Positions 1 to 12,678 of a stretch of DNA of 64,000 nucleotides are shown here, one piece after another (positions within the stretch are counted from its first letter, which is position 1; each line of letters starts with the position of its first letter). Both the position numbers and the translations under genes were made by a program. The stretch spans positions 9,764,001-9,828,000 of the forward strand of contig NC_134017.1 in NCBI RefSeq assembly GCF_040712315.1, read 5' to 3'. The notes under the pieces are model-generated. The model saw nothing but the letters and a program-made list of their open reading frames with translations, ran no database searches and had not been told where the DNA came from. Origin of the DNA: Castanea sativa. Taxonomy: Eukaryota; Streptophyta; Magnoliopsida; Fagales; Fagaceae.

Positions 1-216
1 AGAGATTGTGTTATTCAAGATGCTAATATTGGAGATTTTGATGATGAAGAAGAAGAAGAAGATGATGATGATGCAGCAAGTTATTCAAGTTCTGATCTGT
101 TTGAATTGGATAATCTTTCTGCCATTGGGATTGAGAGGTATCGTGAAGAATTGCCTGTGTATGAGACAACACATTTCAGTACTAATAGAGCCATTGCTAA
201 TGGCTTAATTCTGTAA
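1..216 (+). CDS. BIG GRAIN 1-like protein, C-terminal end (partial)
   Basis: The window opens inside a reading frame (frame 1) that runs 71 codons to TAA at 214-216. The sequence shows an acidic run of D and E, then S-rich residues, then DLFELDNLSAIG, ELPVYETT and a terminal NRAIANGLIL. This order of motifs is the conserved C-terminus of plant BIG GRAIN 1-like proteins, which are plasma-membrane-associated regulators of auxin response and organ size in the rice founder member. The N-terminal part lies upstream of the window, so start, length and promoter cannot be judged. Nothing in the visible part is broken. The family call rests on remembered motif order, not on a search. Confidence 0.72.
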   Translation, partial: RDCVIQDANIGDFDDEEEEEDDDDAASYSSSDLFELDNLSAIGIERYREELPVYETTHFSTNRAIANGLIL

Positions 217-3200
217 TTTCCAAAGAATTTGGAACTTTTTTTTTCTTTCTTTTTTTAGCCTTTTTAATATCAATGGTTTGGGGGTTTACTTGAGATAATA
301 ATATTTATCTTATTGTATTATGCAATATTCTTTACTCTCTTTTCTTTATATTTTTTTTAAATTTAATTTTCAGGCAAAGAGTTAATAACTCTGCCATATG
401 TATATGCTTAGTGTCATATATTTTTTCTAAAAGTCAATTTCAAATCCGGAAAATTGAGAATTGTGATATATTGAAACTAATCATAAAATTTAATATTGAG
501 TATTAAATATTGACATAAGCAAGGAAGTGGGAGATGGTGAGTATAAATGAGTGTGTAAATGTAAAAAAAAAAAAAAAATAGTAAGAAAGAAGTGATTGAA
601 GATTTGGAGAGTGTGTTCACACACGAAAATGGAAAAAGGTAAAGAGGGTGAAGAAGATGAAGGTGAGGTTAAAAGCAAAGGCAGATTTTCTACTCTTCCA
701 ACCATGTAAGATAGTGGGACCTATTCTTTGCTTGAGAATGACACTATCTTCATGGTGTATGAGGGACTATTAGTCAAAAAAGTGGCTCTGTTAACCATTG
801 AAGGCTTTAATTTTTATTTTTTAAGGCAAAAACTTTCTTTATTAAATTGGAGTGTGATTAAAGTTACTGGCCGGAGAATGATTTTTCCGGTGGTGTTTTA
901 CAGGCAGTAAAAGGAGGTGAACTTGATGGGGTTTATGGAAATAAAGGAAGGAGATAGATGCATGGTCTCAAAAGCTGTGGACAAAAGGATCTATCTTTGA
1001 TTCTCTTAAGGCCTTGATGTCAAAGTTGGTTGGCTTCTTGATAAAAGAAAAATATTGCTAAAAAACTTGGTTGGTTTGTAAGCTAAAGAGCAATACCCTT
1101 AAAGGTGTTTGGAAGATTTCTTCAAATTTTGCTGTGAATACTGCTCATAAACCTTATTTTTTCAAACCATAGGCACTTTTAAAGTTTTTCCATTTCTTGT
1201 CTCATATGCACATGAATGAACAAGGGAACATAAAAGGGTATTAGTCTAGAAAATGAAAGTTTTTCCTCTTCCACTTGGAGATGGAGAGATTAGAACAATT
1301 AGACAAACGATTAACATGCTTGGATTAAACGAATGGATAGCATTAGTGACAGATTAACCTCTCCTTTTTCTTTGATTGAGTGGATCACTGAAGATAAGGG
1401 AGATTGGATTGTATCACTAAACCACAAAACTCGACTATAATCTTCTCCTATTAGTTATGAACTGTTTTACATAAATACCCTTAATCTTTTAGAGGGGAAA
1501 ATATCGTAAAGATTCATAGTTATTTTCCTATTCTCTTCACTATAAATATAACGGTACAAATTTTTCTCAACAATTCCTACAATTTTTTAAGTGACTCGTT
1601 GATATGAAATAAAAGCGGTATAGTGAAGTACTCATGTAAAAGTGATTTTGCTTCAATCACGACATCACTGTTTTAAAAAATTATGAAAACTTTGATGAAT
1701 CTAACATTAATTATGTCAAACCTTTTAGGTAATTTGCCTTTTAAGTTTTTCCTCTCCAATTTGTCTCGGGGCACTGGCATGCATAATAGAGCTGTTCATA
1801 TTAATAACAACACTGTCCATCGATTCCAACTTGCATGTACTATAAGGAATTGAGTCTTTCAATCCCAACCCATTTGAAAAGTAAAAGGACTTAGCTCAGA
1901 TCAGGTGGTGCGGAGTGGAGCAAATTGTGAAATGTCAAAAGAGAGTACTTTGAAAGATGCGTTTTCAAACCAATCTAGATCAAAATTGCTGCAAGGCTCA
2001 CATGGACTTACATTTCAAAAATAAGTGTCAGAGAAACACACCAACTTTTTGAGGAGCCTTAACTTTGTTTGAATCAAAAGTAGCAAACACTGCTTATACA
2101 ATTTCCCTATCATATATGTTCAGCTACCAAGAACATATATGGAAAAGGTACATTTTTTTTAAGAACTAAGATTTCTGGAAATGTTTCAAACTCATATTTT
2201 GTTTTGTTTTGATCTTTGATTTTAGGCAACTAATCCCTGTATAAGCATCACTTTTTGTATGGGTTATAATTAACTTATATAGTTAATACAATTTCTTGTT
2301 GTCACATAATAGCATCTAGCTAGGCTCATAATTGATCAAAACCAGCATTGTTAATTAATTACCTCATGCATATTAGTTGCAAATATCTTCTTATTATAAT
2401 TGTATAATGTTCTCAATCAAATCAGTTTTTAGGTCCTAAAAAATGATCTCAACTAGCACTCTCATTGTTAACGACAAGTTGTATTATTAAAATTTTCCCT
2501 CCTCCCAAAAAGTATTCTAAGAAGTTTTCTAGGACGTGAGAGGACCACTAAATCTTAACAGTATGATATTCTAATTAAGTTATCATAACATATTCTTAAC
2601 TAACATATTTTTTAAGCCAAAACTATGAAGTTAGCTTGGACTGTAGGAAAAAGAAAAGGCTATTCTATGGTCAAAAGTGTCATAGGCTTGAAATGGCTAT
2701 AGATTCGAAAATGCTTGTTTATGGGGGAGTTGGGGATTGGTGATGCCTTCACGATCTCAAAAAATTTAGTGATATAAAAAGTTTTCTATTTTTTCATATA
2801 ACTCTTTATTTTTTTAGAATGGTATATTACGTTCGATTTAAAATAAAAATGTTAGTACCTTATAAAAATAATGTTATATCAATCACAACTTATTACTTTA
2901 ATAATTATGATTTTTGTTTTCTTACATGTAAAACATGGAAGAGTGTTTTAGCTAATGCAATTTACCATGCAACTAGAAAATAGTTAGCTTCTTGAATACT
3001 TTACTTTTCATGAAAGTTTTTATCTAAGCAAAATTAACAAGCAACCAAGTTTAAATTTTGCTTTGATAAATATATATAGATTAGTTGACAACAATGATGA
3101 GGCTAAAGTGATAGGTAGTGGGAGGTGAGACCAACAACCCAATAAGCGTTGACTAATCTAATGCTTAGACATTGCCCTAATCATAACTATAATCTTCCCC

Positions 3201-4434
3201 TTAATCATAGCCTTTTCTTTTTTATCCTTTAAAATTTTTTTTTCCTTTTATCCAACAATTTTGTACGAACTACAAATCCATGTAGCATCAAATTTGGTAA
3301 GCAAAAACTTTCATATTGGTGAAAACAATTGATTTGGTTACCTGTATTAGAGGGTGCTATCTCTATCAAAAACGAGTTGTTACCATACCCTATAATACGT
3401 ATTAGTGGGGTGTGCATGTCACTTAACTACCATGCATAAATGATAAATCACTAATGATAGAATTCCAAATTAGCAACATTGTAACCAAGTTCATGTGGCT
3501 AATACATATCGTAGGACCATTTACAGTTAGCTACGGTCCGAGTCTATGCTGCAAATTGCTTGATATCAGAGTTCAGTGTGGCTCAGCCCTGTCAATGTAC
3601 CAGGGTGCATGATGGGTCGTGTATGTTGCCACAGTCTGTGTTTCAGAGTCCTTTTTTCCCAAAAGATTGTCAGCCTAGAGCCTCAAATTTATCATGTCTA
3701 TCTATATGTCCTTGCTTATAATCTTCTATCGTACTTCTCAATTATTTTGCCTACAATTATATAGGAGGAAAGAAAAGCTAAGAAAATTTGTGGACTTGAT
3801 CTCTTGGTTGTCAAATTTGTTCTTTCCTGAAAGATTTTCTACACATTTCTTTCAATTTGTCGAAATGTGTGTATTATGTAACAATTTGCAAGATAATAGG
3901 GGGTGTCAGTTTCTGCTGATGAATGCTAACTTTTGAAGACATGACAATAATAATTAACTTAATTTTGATATCTTTGTAGTTGGCAAGATAAGATACACAA
4001 AATGGGCTTAATGAATTTAAGGAATAGTATATTTTAAACCTTATACTTTAAAAGATATCTCAAATTAAACCCCGGCCCTGAAATTTAAAACCATTAGAGA
4101 TTAAACCTTATAATTCTACTAGTTTCAAATCAAACCCTAAACTTCTAAATTAATACTATCAATTTAGATCCCCATTTAAACCCAAAATTTAAACTCCCAA
4201 AGGAAATGTCTCTCTAACTTGAATAGCAAGTACTTTTTATGAACTACCAGATGACAATCTAACTGGGTTTATAATTAATTCCTTGTCTCGATGGAGGACT
4301 ATGGCCTGAAAAAAGTTTCTTTAACTTGATTAAGCTTTGTTTAGATGTATATAGTCTATTTAATATGTATAATTGTACCTAAAAAATGATGAAGCTATAC
4401 AAAATTATATATAAGCTGGCGGGAACAATAAATT
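217..4434. other. Intergenic DNA without recognised gene
   Basis: AT-rich sequence downstream of the BG1-like gene. The first few hundred bases probably hold its 3' UTR and terminator. Short open frames near 490-910 and 3229-3936 have no recognisable domain, no splice context and low-complexity composition, so I do not call them genes. About 4010-4200 is rich in TTAAACC-type motifs, which look like degenerate dispersed repeat. I see no RNA gene. Confidence 0.5.
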
Positions 4435-4860
4435 AAACATTTAAACTAAAAGAAAGGGGCCTTAATGTACACTTCAACCTTGCTCTTTTTTTCTTTTCCT
4501 TAAGCTCCCCTCTCATTCAAGACTTCAAAGCTTCTCTTTTTCTTGTATAATTCAAGTTGTCCCACAATACACTCCAATTGCTAATTACCTTTATAATTAT
4601 TTATGTTGTGATATTTACTTGTGAGTAGCATGGTCGATTAAGCAGTGAAACATTTAAACTAAAACAAAGGGGCCTTAATAAACACTTCAACCTTGTTCCT
4701 TTTTTCATTTCCTGGAGCTCCCTTCTAATTCAAGACTTCAAAACTTCTCTATTTTTGGTATAATACAAGTTGTCCCACAATACACTCTTATTGCTAATTA
4801 CCTTTATAATTATTTATATTGTGATATTCATGCGTAAGTAGCAGGATCAATCAAGTAATG
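4435..4860. repeat. Tandem duplication, two copies of about 213 bp
   Basis: Copy 1 (4435-4647) and copy 2 (4648-4860) start with the same AAACATTTAAACTAAAA and share long blocks such as GGGGCCTTAAT, CAAGACTTCAAA and CAAGTTGTCCCACAATACAC. By eye they are about 85% identical, so the event is not recent. No ORF spans either copy. Confidence 0.85.
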
Positions 4861-7110
4861 AAATTTCACATTGAATATTCATAAGAACAATGAATTGTTA
4901 ATATGATGTAATTAGACTCATACCCATTAGATTAAACTCTTAGGTTAAGCAGTGTTCATATAAGTTATATTAACAAAAAGTTCTCTCCCCAACCATTTCT
5001 AAATCTCCACTTGATATTCTTTATGGTGCTTGACTCTTGACTTCTAGTCTATATAGAGAGCTACATGTGCTTACCCAACACTTCAAAACTTGAATACCCT
5101 TCATTTTCATGGAAAGGAAAAAGAACTTGGATTCCTTTCTCTCTCTCTCTCTCTCTCTCCCTTTGCTAACATGAAAAAGAATTGTCCCTTTGTGTAAAGA
5201 AGAAAGGAAGGTATCAATGAAGTGGAGGTCTAGGTTCTCTAAGAGTCTAATATGATAAAAATATGGAATGGACCACTCATGCAATTGATACACAAGCGTG
5301 CCATAACAACTTAACCGGTACACAAACTCACACACACTCTCACTCACTCACTCACTCACACAAGTTCTAATAAGATTTGGAAGCCAGCCCACACAGTATC
5401 GACTTTTTCACACGCACGTGATGGGCTGGGCCCATCATGTCCCATACCTGTCGCGCATGCACACGTGTGCTCCTTCTCCTCACAGATCCCCGTGAGATCC
5501 GCTGTCACTCTATCACCAATTGTGGGTTTTGTGTGACAGACAGTTGCAATGTGTGTGAGACTCTGTGAGTGACTCTGTGGGGGTCCTAAGTTTCTCTTAT
5601 TTGATCAACTTTGCTCCCTTACTGCCTAGCATAAAAAATCACCACCACTCATGCTCTGACACCTGTACCACCTAGCCACGTGTGGGTGGTCAAGCATGTT
5701 GCTCCAACTTTACCATAAAGCCCATGTAATTGTCATGGAGGGGTTCTCTTTTGTGATGGGTATTGTTGGGAAAGAGAAGGAAAAAAGAATAGGGGGACGA
5801 GAAAGAAGGAGACAAGGCAGCTTTAGTAAAAGAAAAGAAGGTTGTGTATTGTGTGTGATTGTGCGTTTGTGATTGTGTGTATGTGTAGGATTAAGAGAAA
5901 AAAATAAAAAGAGAAAGTGATGAGAATTTTGGTGATCCCAAGAAGATTGCTCATTGTGTTAACTGTTCAGTGTAACAGCAGCTTTTTTTTTTTTTCCTCT
6001 TGGAAAAAAAAAAAGAGGGGAAACAAGTATATAATGAGATGGTGACATTTGATCCTCTATGAATTTCTTATAGTGGTTTAATTCAAACAAGAATTAAGGA
6101 GCTTCCTTTTGGTTGATTGTAGATCTATTTTTTTAAGGAAAAAAAATAAAAAGGAGGGGTAAAATGATCAGTGAGATTAACCCTTATTAAGTATGATCAT
6201 AATAATTCTTTAATTTAATAAGAAGTTAACGCGTAATGGACCTAGATTATAAAAGTAACCGCAGACACTCACTCATATGAGTTAGATTGTAACATGACAT
6301 TAATTATATCCAGAGATTTTGAATGATAATAAAATGATCCCGAGTATGACAGTTGTTTGAGATGTTGATGTTAGGTGAATTGAGTTGGACATCAAATGAT
6401 TAAGGTTGAGGAAGACAAAGAATTTGACTAGGAGGGTAATGTAACGTGAAGCTGAGCTTAGCTAGAATTGCTTAATATTTTTAATTCTTAAAATGGGTTT
6501 TGATTACATCATCTCTAATTGATTATGCGTATACTAATTAATTTAAGAAAGGGAATGGGTTATATATGGACAGGGTTTGCAAGAAAAGCCCTTTTTATTT
6601 TTAAATTGATCTTCCTCTTATCATGTTGCCTTTAACATTGTACTTTTAGCTTTGGGTTGGTTTAGTTTAAGGTCCTTTCAAGTCATGTGAACAAATAAAT
6701 AAGCATTTAAGATTCTTTGAAACCTATTGTGCAAGTGTAGACACAACTAAGCATGACCTTTGAATACGATTGATTTTGGAAGCTTGATTTTAGTACTGCC
6801 GCCAGAAACAAGGATTCCACAAATGAAAGAAATAACCAATCTTCTGATTAGCTTCACAAATTCCTTAAGCACATCAGTTTGTGATACCAAGCTGGAGGAC
6901 TTACACATTGAAGGTTCATTGGATATATCCGTTAGTGGTTTTTTTTCTTCTCATGTTTATCTTTCAACTTTTTAAAATTGTATCTAAGAAGAATGAAATT
7001 TTAAAAATATGTCCTTTGAAAAAATTGCTACTTGAATCTTTTAATATTTAATCTTTTAAACTGTGTCTTTGAAATCGAGACCTTATACTTTAGACAATGA
7101 CATTGTTTAA
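4861..7110. other. Intergenic region with CT/ACTC microsatellites and a G-box cluster
   Basis: Holds a (CT)n tract at about 5139-5160, a CACT/ACTC tract near 5333-5360 and a locally GC-richer block (5390-5700) with three G-boxes (annotated separately). Purine-rich tracts follow (5765-5930). A 108-codon minus-strand frame (5021-5347) crosses the CT tract and has no recognisable domain, so I do not call it a gene. Confidence 0.5.
5415..5685. promoter_or_regulatory. Cluster of three G-box motifs (CACGTG)
   Basis: Perfect CACGTG hexamers lie at 5415-5420, 5462-5467 (inside palindromic ACACGTGT) and 5677-5682 (inside CCACGTGTGG). A TGGGCC-containing palindrome (GATGGGC/GGGCCCATC) sits at about 5421-5437. 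G-boxes bind plant bZIP and bHLH factors, and TGGGCC resembles the site II motif. Three copies in 270 bp of otherwise AT-rich DNA look like regulatory sequence or a CpG-island-like promoter, but I found no convincing ORF on either side, so the target is unknown. Confidence 0.4.
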
Positions 7111-7263
7111 TCTCTTTTACGAAGAAAATTATGATTTGAATTCTCCTCTTTCTTATTCGTAACGATTAAATTATCATCTTTGAATAAGTAAAAGTTAACC
7201 CCTTAATCTTAAGTTGCTAACAGGTTAAACTAGCTGTACCTACTTTAATTTTTAATCACCTTC

Positions 7264-7298
<35 letters not shown>

Positions 7299-7566
7299 CG
7301 CAAATATTGTAATTGGTGTAGTATGAAATGATCTAGAAGTAATTTTTTGATCTCTTTTACGAAGAAAATTATGATTTGAATTCTCCTCTTCCTCACTTTT
7401 TGTAACGATTGAATTATCATCGATTTTTTAATAAGTAAAAGTTAACCCTTTAATCCTAAATTATTAACTGGTTAAACTAGCTGTACCTACTTTCATTTTT
7501 AATCACCTTTTGCATATATGACACAAATATTGTAATTAGTGTAGTAGGAGACGATCTAGTAGTAGC
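7111..7566. repeat. Tandem duplication, period 240 bp, with an AT microsatellite expanded in copy 1 only
   Basis: TCTCTTTTACGAAGAAAATT starts copy 1 at 7111 and copy 2 at 7351. Both continue through AAACTAGCTGTACCTACTTT to a near-identical end at GATCTAG. Where copy 2 has GCATATATGAC, copy 1 has (AT)15 (7267-7296). The microsatellite therefore arose, or expanded, after the duplication. Confidence 0.88.
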
Positions 7567-9974
7567 ATAACCGCCCATATAAGGATAATGATTGCTAAGA
7601 TTAATATAATGAATCTCTCTGCATGCCTTTCCACTAGGGATATCATGACATTTCCATACTCATTCTAGATATGCATCTCATCAAATTGCCCTTTCAAGTT
7701 TTCAAGTTCGTACTCTCACTTTATCTTTAAAATAGAAAAAGAGAAGACCCATGCTTTAAAGAATATATAAGAAAAGAGTCACATTTTATAGGTAAGTTTT
7801 GTTAACATTTCACATGCTATGAGTAGCCTAACTAGCTAGCAAGTAAAGAAAGAGGTATTAGTGGCCAGGACCAAAGCATCATGAACTAGCCCAGGCCAGA
7901 AAAATAAGGCTGGCACTTCCATGAACTTAATTGAGGTTTTAGATCTCCTTTGATTAAGTAGACACAAATATCATTGTCTTCATCTAGCCAAATCTTAGGC
8001 GTTGAAGATAGTATGACCCAAAAGCCCAAAGTTATGGTAGAGTAATAGTATCATTTACCCGCATATTTGTAGAGTAAGTAAAGTAATTCTAGTCCTACTT
8101 GTAACGTACTCTTACAAATGTAGGGTTACTCAAGGGTTAACAACTACACATATATAACGCAAAATAATTTATATAGTAAAGATGCAGTTATCAAAAGCTT
8201 TTTGTAATGAATTTAGATAATCACATAAATTTTCTTACTTCATCTTTTCTCTATATGCCATCTCAACTTTCCAGCAACAATTCTAACATTATGAAAAATA
8301 TGCCCTTTTTTTTCTCTCTCTTTCTTTTTTAAGTTTTTGAAAGTTGAAACTCCTTTTAAACAAGTTCAATCAATGAACAACAGTAGCTTTCATGGAGGTA
8401 GCAAAGCATGCATGCTATTATGTTAACCACTGACTGCCAAATTTATATACAGAGAAAGCGATTGCAAATTTGGACTCACTTATGGGGTTAACACTTATTA
8501 TGACCTAGCTTTCAGTGAAGAGAAGCTTGGTGAAAATCTTGAATCGTGGCACCAATTATGCACTTATGATGATAATGACTGGCTTAGTAGTTGGGTACCT
8601 CTAGTAATAGAGAAAAAAGGCACCAATGGCTACCATATATGTTACTATATATATATATATATATATAGCTCGCCTACCAATCCCACCACCACAAATTTCA
8701 TGTGCGATGTGTCTTTTCGAGCCTCTCTTTGAATCGTTTGTTGCATTAATGTTGACGTGAGAGAAGCCCTAGTGGGAAAAAAGATGCACATATTTTGCTT
8801 CAAATGTGAGATATATCAAATTATGGTTGTGCCCCACTATTTAATTTATGTCTTCAGACGCCTTGTGCCTAATGTGGGAAAAAAATTGCTATCTTTTAGG
8901 CTAGGCACCATTGATGGTACTGGTCCGAGTTGAATTTTCACACTTACACAATGTCATTTTCTGTTCATACCTTTTCTTTTCTCTCTTTTTCTTTCTTTTG
9001 CTAGATAGGTAAGTGAGTAAAAAAGATAAGTAGATAAGGGTCATAGGTGTTAATCCTAAGCCAACTTTAAAATGAGTGCTATGACCTTCAATCATATAAA
9101 CTGTTGTAATTGTTTAGTTGTGCCTTAATTTCATTAGTATTGGACGCATAAGGCTTTTATTTTGTTATTGTTGATTAAGTTGTTACGTTCCATTAAAAAT
9201 TAGTTTGTTAAAAGTCTTGTAAGTAACCGAACTTGTAGTTTTTGGTGTACGTTTTTAAATTAAGGAGACATTTATAATTCAAATTCTCCCTATTTTTCAT
9301 CTATTTTTCGATGTGTATGCAGCCATTATTTGCTCTTCCTAACACCATGACCTTTCAAACTTTGTGTTTGATTAAAATTTCTGTCTTTTAGTGCAAAAAT
9401 GACAGGAATTTGCTCAAAATAATTTCCTAATTTAATAAAGTTCTTTAAAATTTATAGCCTAGCTCTATCCTATATCAAGAAACATTTAGCACTTTTGTGT
9501 AGTCAGTTCCGTAATTGATAAGAAATTACTGTCCAAATTGTGGGTGATCTTGAAGTGATTGAAAATGCATCCATTAGTAAGATAGGGCACTGATCACACA
9601 ACAATTTGAAGTAGAATGATAGGTTGTAATCTTTGCAGAACAAAAGCAATTGATTTAGTTTGAAAATTATTATTCGCATTCCATGCTTAATTTGTCTTTT
9701 CTTGATGACTTTGATTGAGAGCATATATATCTTGATTGATTGAGCGTAGATTGCCACTACCTGAATTCTTTGACAAAATTCGATCGAAGCCGACAAAATT
9801 GAGATGATGCAAAATTTGCATGGAAAAATTTCATGCTTAATTTCTGACCATTACTTAGTGGTTTAATTTCTCTATCAAGGCCCTGTAACTTGTATTGGGG
9901 TTCGAATTTATGATGAATGGACTTGGGCAAGGAGTCTTTGTTGCTTGTATATTGCATGATTTTTTAGTACTCTT
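7567..9974. other. Intergenic DNA
   Basis: AT-rich sequence with an (AT)n run at about 8646-8668. The longest frames (minus strand 8901-9095, 9503-9796 and 9757-9957) show no domain or splice context. I see no gene, RNA gene or structured repeat here. Confidence 0.45.
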
Positions 9975-9979
9975 CTAAG

Positions 9980-10150
9980 GCAAAAGTTAATGGATTCCTT
10001 AAAAGTATTGATTTAGAAAATATTTTTAAAAATATTTTATAAAGAAAGAAAAAATCAACTAACATTTTTTGAAATTTTTTTAAATTTCCTATAAATTTTC
10101 TAAAATAGTTCATAAACAAATGTTCTAGGAGCACCTGTTAACAGGATTTC
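9980..10150. mobile_element. MITE-like fold-back element (family a), copy 1
   Basis: The left end reads GTTAATGGATTCCTTAAAAG and the inverted right end reads GTTAACAGGTGCTCCTAGAA, giving imperfect terminal inverted repeats around an A/T-rich core of about 170 bp with no ORF. A paralogous copy lies at about 17090-17262 inside duplication copy 2, so this insertion predates the duplication. A related half-element starts near 26697. Confidence 0.55.
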
Positions 10151-10550
10151 TCTTTAAAATTAGAACATGTAGACCACTGGCCAGTGTTTGAGTACTGTGT
10201 GAAATTCAATGAACAAAATTGGAATAAGAATATTCATAATTCATTGCACATCAGGCCACACCTTAATGGATTTGCTGAATCCACAAGATGTTGAAAGAGG
10301 CTTCATGCATTAATATCAAAAATCTTATCAATGACATGTTTTTTTAGTCCTCAATTTGTTGGTACATATGACATGTTAAATACGCTGTACCCAAGTCTTC
10401 TTTAACCAAAAACCTGCCTACCTCTACAATGAATTGCTTTTAATTCCCAACCAACCTGAAATATATGGTCTATTGAGAATGACACTGGTAGATCTAAACC
10501 TAGTCTTTGAAATTCCAACTATAAAGTATAAACTACGTATCACTATAAAA

Positions 10551-10710
10551 AGAGAAAATTTTTAGGTATTCTCGGAGTACGAAAAAATGATTTTTTTTCC
10601 TCTCACATTTGTGGTGGGCCCTATTATGAATTTAATAAGTGGATCCTACCATAAATGTGAGAAGATAGAATACCATCCTCCGTACTCTGAAGGTACATAA
10701 GAATTATTCC
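10551..10710. mobile_element. MITE (about 160 bp) inserted in duplication copy 1
   Basis: The two halves are inverted: GGTATTCTCGGAGTACG on the left pairs with GTACCTTCAGAGTACGG on the minus strand, and CTCACATTTGTGGTGGG pairs with CTCACATTTATGGTAGG. It is flanked by TATAAAA and TACAAAA, a probable 7-bp target duplication. The matching site in copy 2 (about 17655) reads straight through as CTATAAAATAATTTAATGG with no insert, so this is a filled/empty site pair. It encodes nothing. Confidence 0.75.
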
Positions 10711-11594
10711 TACAAAATAATCTAATATGTGCTAAACTAAGAAGGAAAAAAGAAGAAGGTATTTTTATTTATTATACTATGAAGAGTCTACTGACTCTAC
10801 TCTTAATTCAATAATAAATAATAATAAAAAACTGTAGTTGGCAATTTGCATATGCGCTAAACTAGAACACATACATTGCTTGATTTTCTTAATGTTCATG
10901 ATAATATATTCTTCAGTATTCATTATGAATATTATTAACAGATGAAATTTAATTTTTAAACCAAAAGAGGAGGGTCCACTTTTTTTTTCTTTTCTTGGTT
11001 TCTCCAGTTAATAAAGTGAATTTCAATCTCAGTCCTTTCAAGTAGGATTTGCCCATGAGGCTGGAATTGGGTCATAAGAAGAGGCCCATAAAGCAAGGCA
11101 GGGCTAAAATCTCAAGCCCAGTGAAACTTATGTCTGGCCTAGTCTGGCCTAACCTATTGTTTTTATTGGGTGATAAGGAGTAAGGACTTCTATGTCTATT
11201 ACTTAATAAATTTATTATTATTACTTATTTGCTTTCTTACTTTGGGTTTAAGAAAAAAAAAAGATTTTACTTCTCAAAATAAAAGATTTAAAAAAATAAA
11301 GACTAAGTGAAAAAGTTAAGCATTTTCATATGGAATATAGAATAATTGGCCCAAACCCAATCATCAATCTTAGGCCTAGGCCAATATTGTCAGACCCGTG
11401 TTAAAGTTGGCCTTGGTTGAACTAGAATGTCACTTCAAATTTTCCTCTGAAAGAATCGGAATTCTACTGAACAAAGGACTCTTGGGGTACCCAACGTAGC
11501 GTAATCGGTTACACACACTTTCTCATCTGAGTGAAAAAAATAAATGGTTCAGATTCAGATATGTAATACGTTCCATTTATACATTAATTAAAGT

Positions 11595-11742
11595 TTTTTT
11601 TTTTAAAAAAAAAAATAGTTTCAATGACGTCCACGTTTGATGATAACTTTTTATCATCAAATCAAGACACTAATCGGTTTTTGGTGTAGGCGGGGATTGA
11701 ACTCTAAATCTCTTATACAAAGTTGAGTTAATTGAAACCTAC
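11595..11742 (-). mobile_element. tRNA-derived SINE with 9-bp target duplication
   Basis: On the minus strand the element starts with CAATTAACTCAA (A-box-like, TAGCTCAACTGG type). It continues with AGAGTTCAATCCCCGCC (B-box-like, GTTCAATCC), then ACACCAAAAACCGATTAG, and ends in a T/A-rich tail. The direct duplication AATTAAAGT flanks it at 11586-11594 and 11743-11751. An internal pol III promoter, short length and TSD define a SINE. Relatives lie at 16832-16925 (minus) and 21033-21115 (plus). Plant SINEs are moved by LINE machinery, and LINE remains are plentiful here. Confidence 0.8.
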
Positions 11743-12379
11743 AATTAAAGTACTTTCTAGTTTTTAATGAAAAAAAATTTTGTGTGCAAATAGACAATCG
11801 ATTATATTTTTCGGTTATAAATTATAAAACGGTTATATTACTAAAGATATTGTTTCTAAACTTTTTGACGAAAGTTTTTTTTTTCTTTAGGAAAAAGTTC
11901 TGCTCCAAATTTATTTTGCTCCAACCTATTATGTGATGATTAAAGATTAAACAAACCACCATTTATGTGTAGTTTTTGTGACTTTTTGCTCAAATAAATA
12001 CACTTGAATAATCTTATAAATTACCAAGTTTTGGGGTTAGAAAAAATAGTTCCGGACATGTTTAAAGCTAAATTTTATCATTTTTTTCTTTACATCTTAA
12101 TTCTTCATATATAACTATTTTCTATTTCCATTAAGATATATCTAAAAAATTAACACGAATAAAAAAAAAGAAAAAAGAAAAAATGTTAATGAAATAAGAA
12201 AAAGAAAAATCTTTAGCAAGTAAAAGTAATAATTTCTTGATTGGTTCGAGATCTAAGTAATAAAATTTACGCTATTTGTAGGTTTGTTGGGCAACGGCAC
12301 TTATTTTTACCTTGAATCAATGGTTGCGATATCATGAACACTAGGAGAATTAAGAATTGTTGAAAAACCAGCCTGTATT

Positions 12380-12642
12380 CTAGTAATGTGGGGTTGTTTA
12401 ACAATTTTTTTTTTTTTTGGTTTAACTTGTTTTTCTATATTTAAAAAAAAAAAAAACGTATTTACTTTGAAGAAGTGGGTTAGTGAGAGAGTAATCCTAT
12501 TTTGTAAGAAATGTTTTAGGTGAAAGTTAAAGATATATTTTTACAATATTATCCTCAAGTTTTGCCCCTATTTAAATGTAGGCTGTAGGGGTATTTTGAA
12601 AAAAAAAATTCGGTCTAAACAGGAGAAGCTCCTTAAATAATA

Positions 12643-12678
<36 letters not shown>

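Noticed and set aside
5021..5347. 108-codon minus-strand open frame
   Set aside because: It runs through a CT microsatellite (giving RERERER), has no domain and no family resemblance. Its position downstream of the G-boxes (on the minus strand) is noted but not enough.
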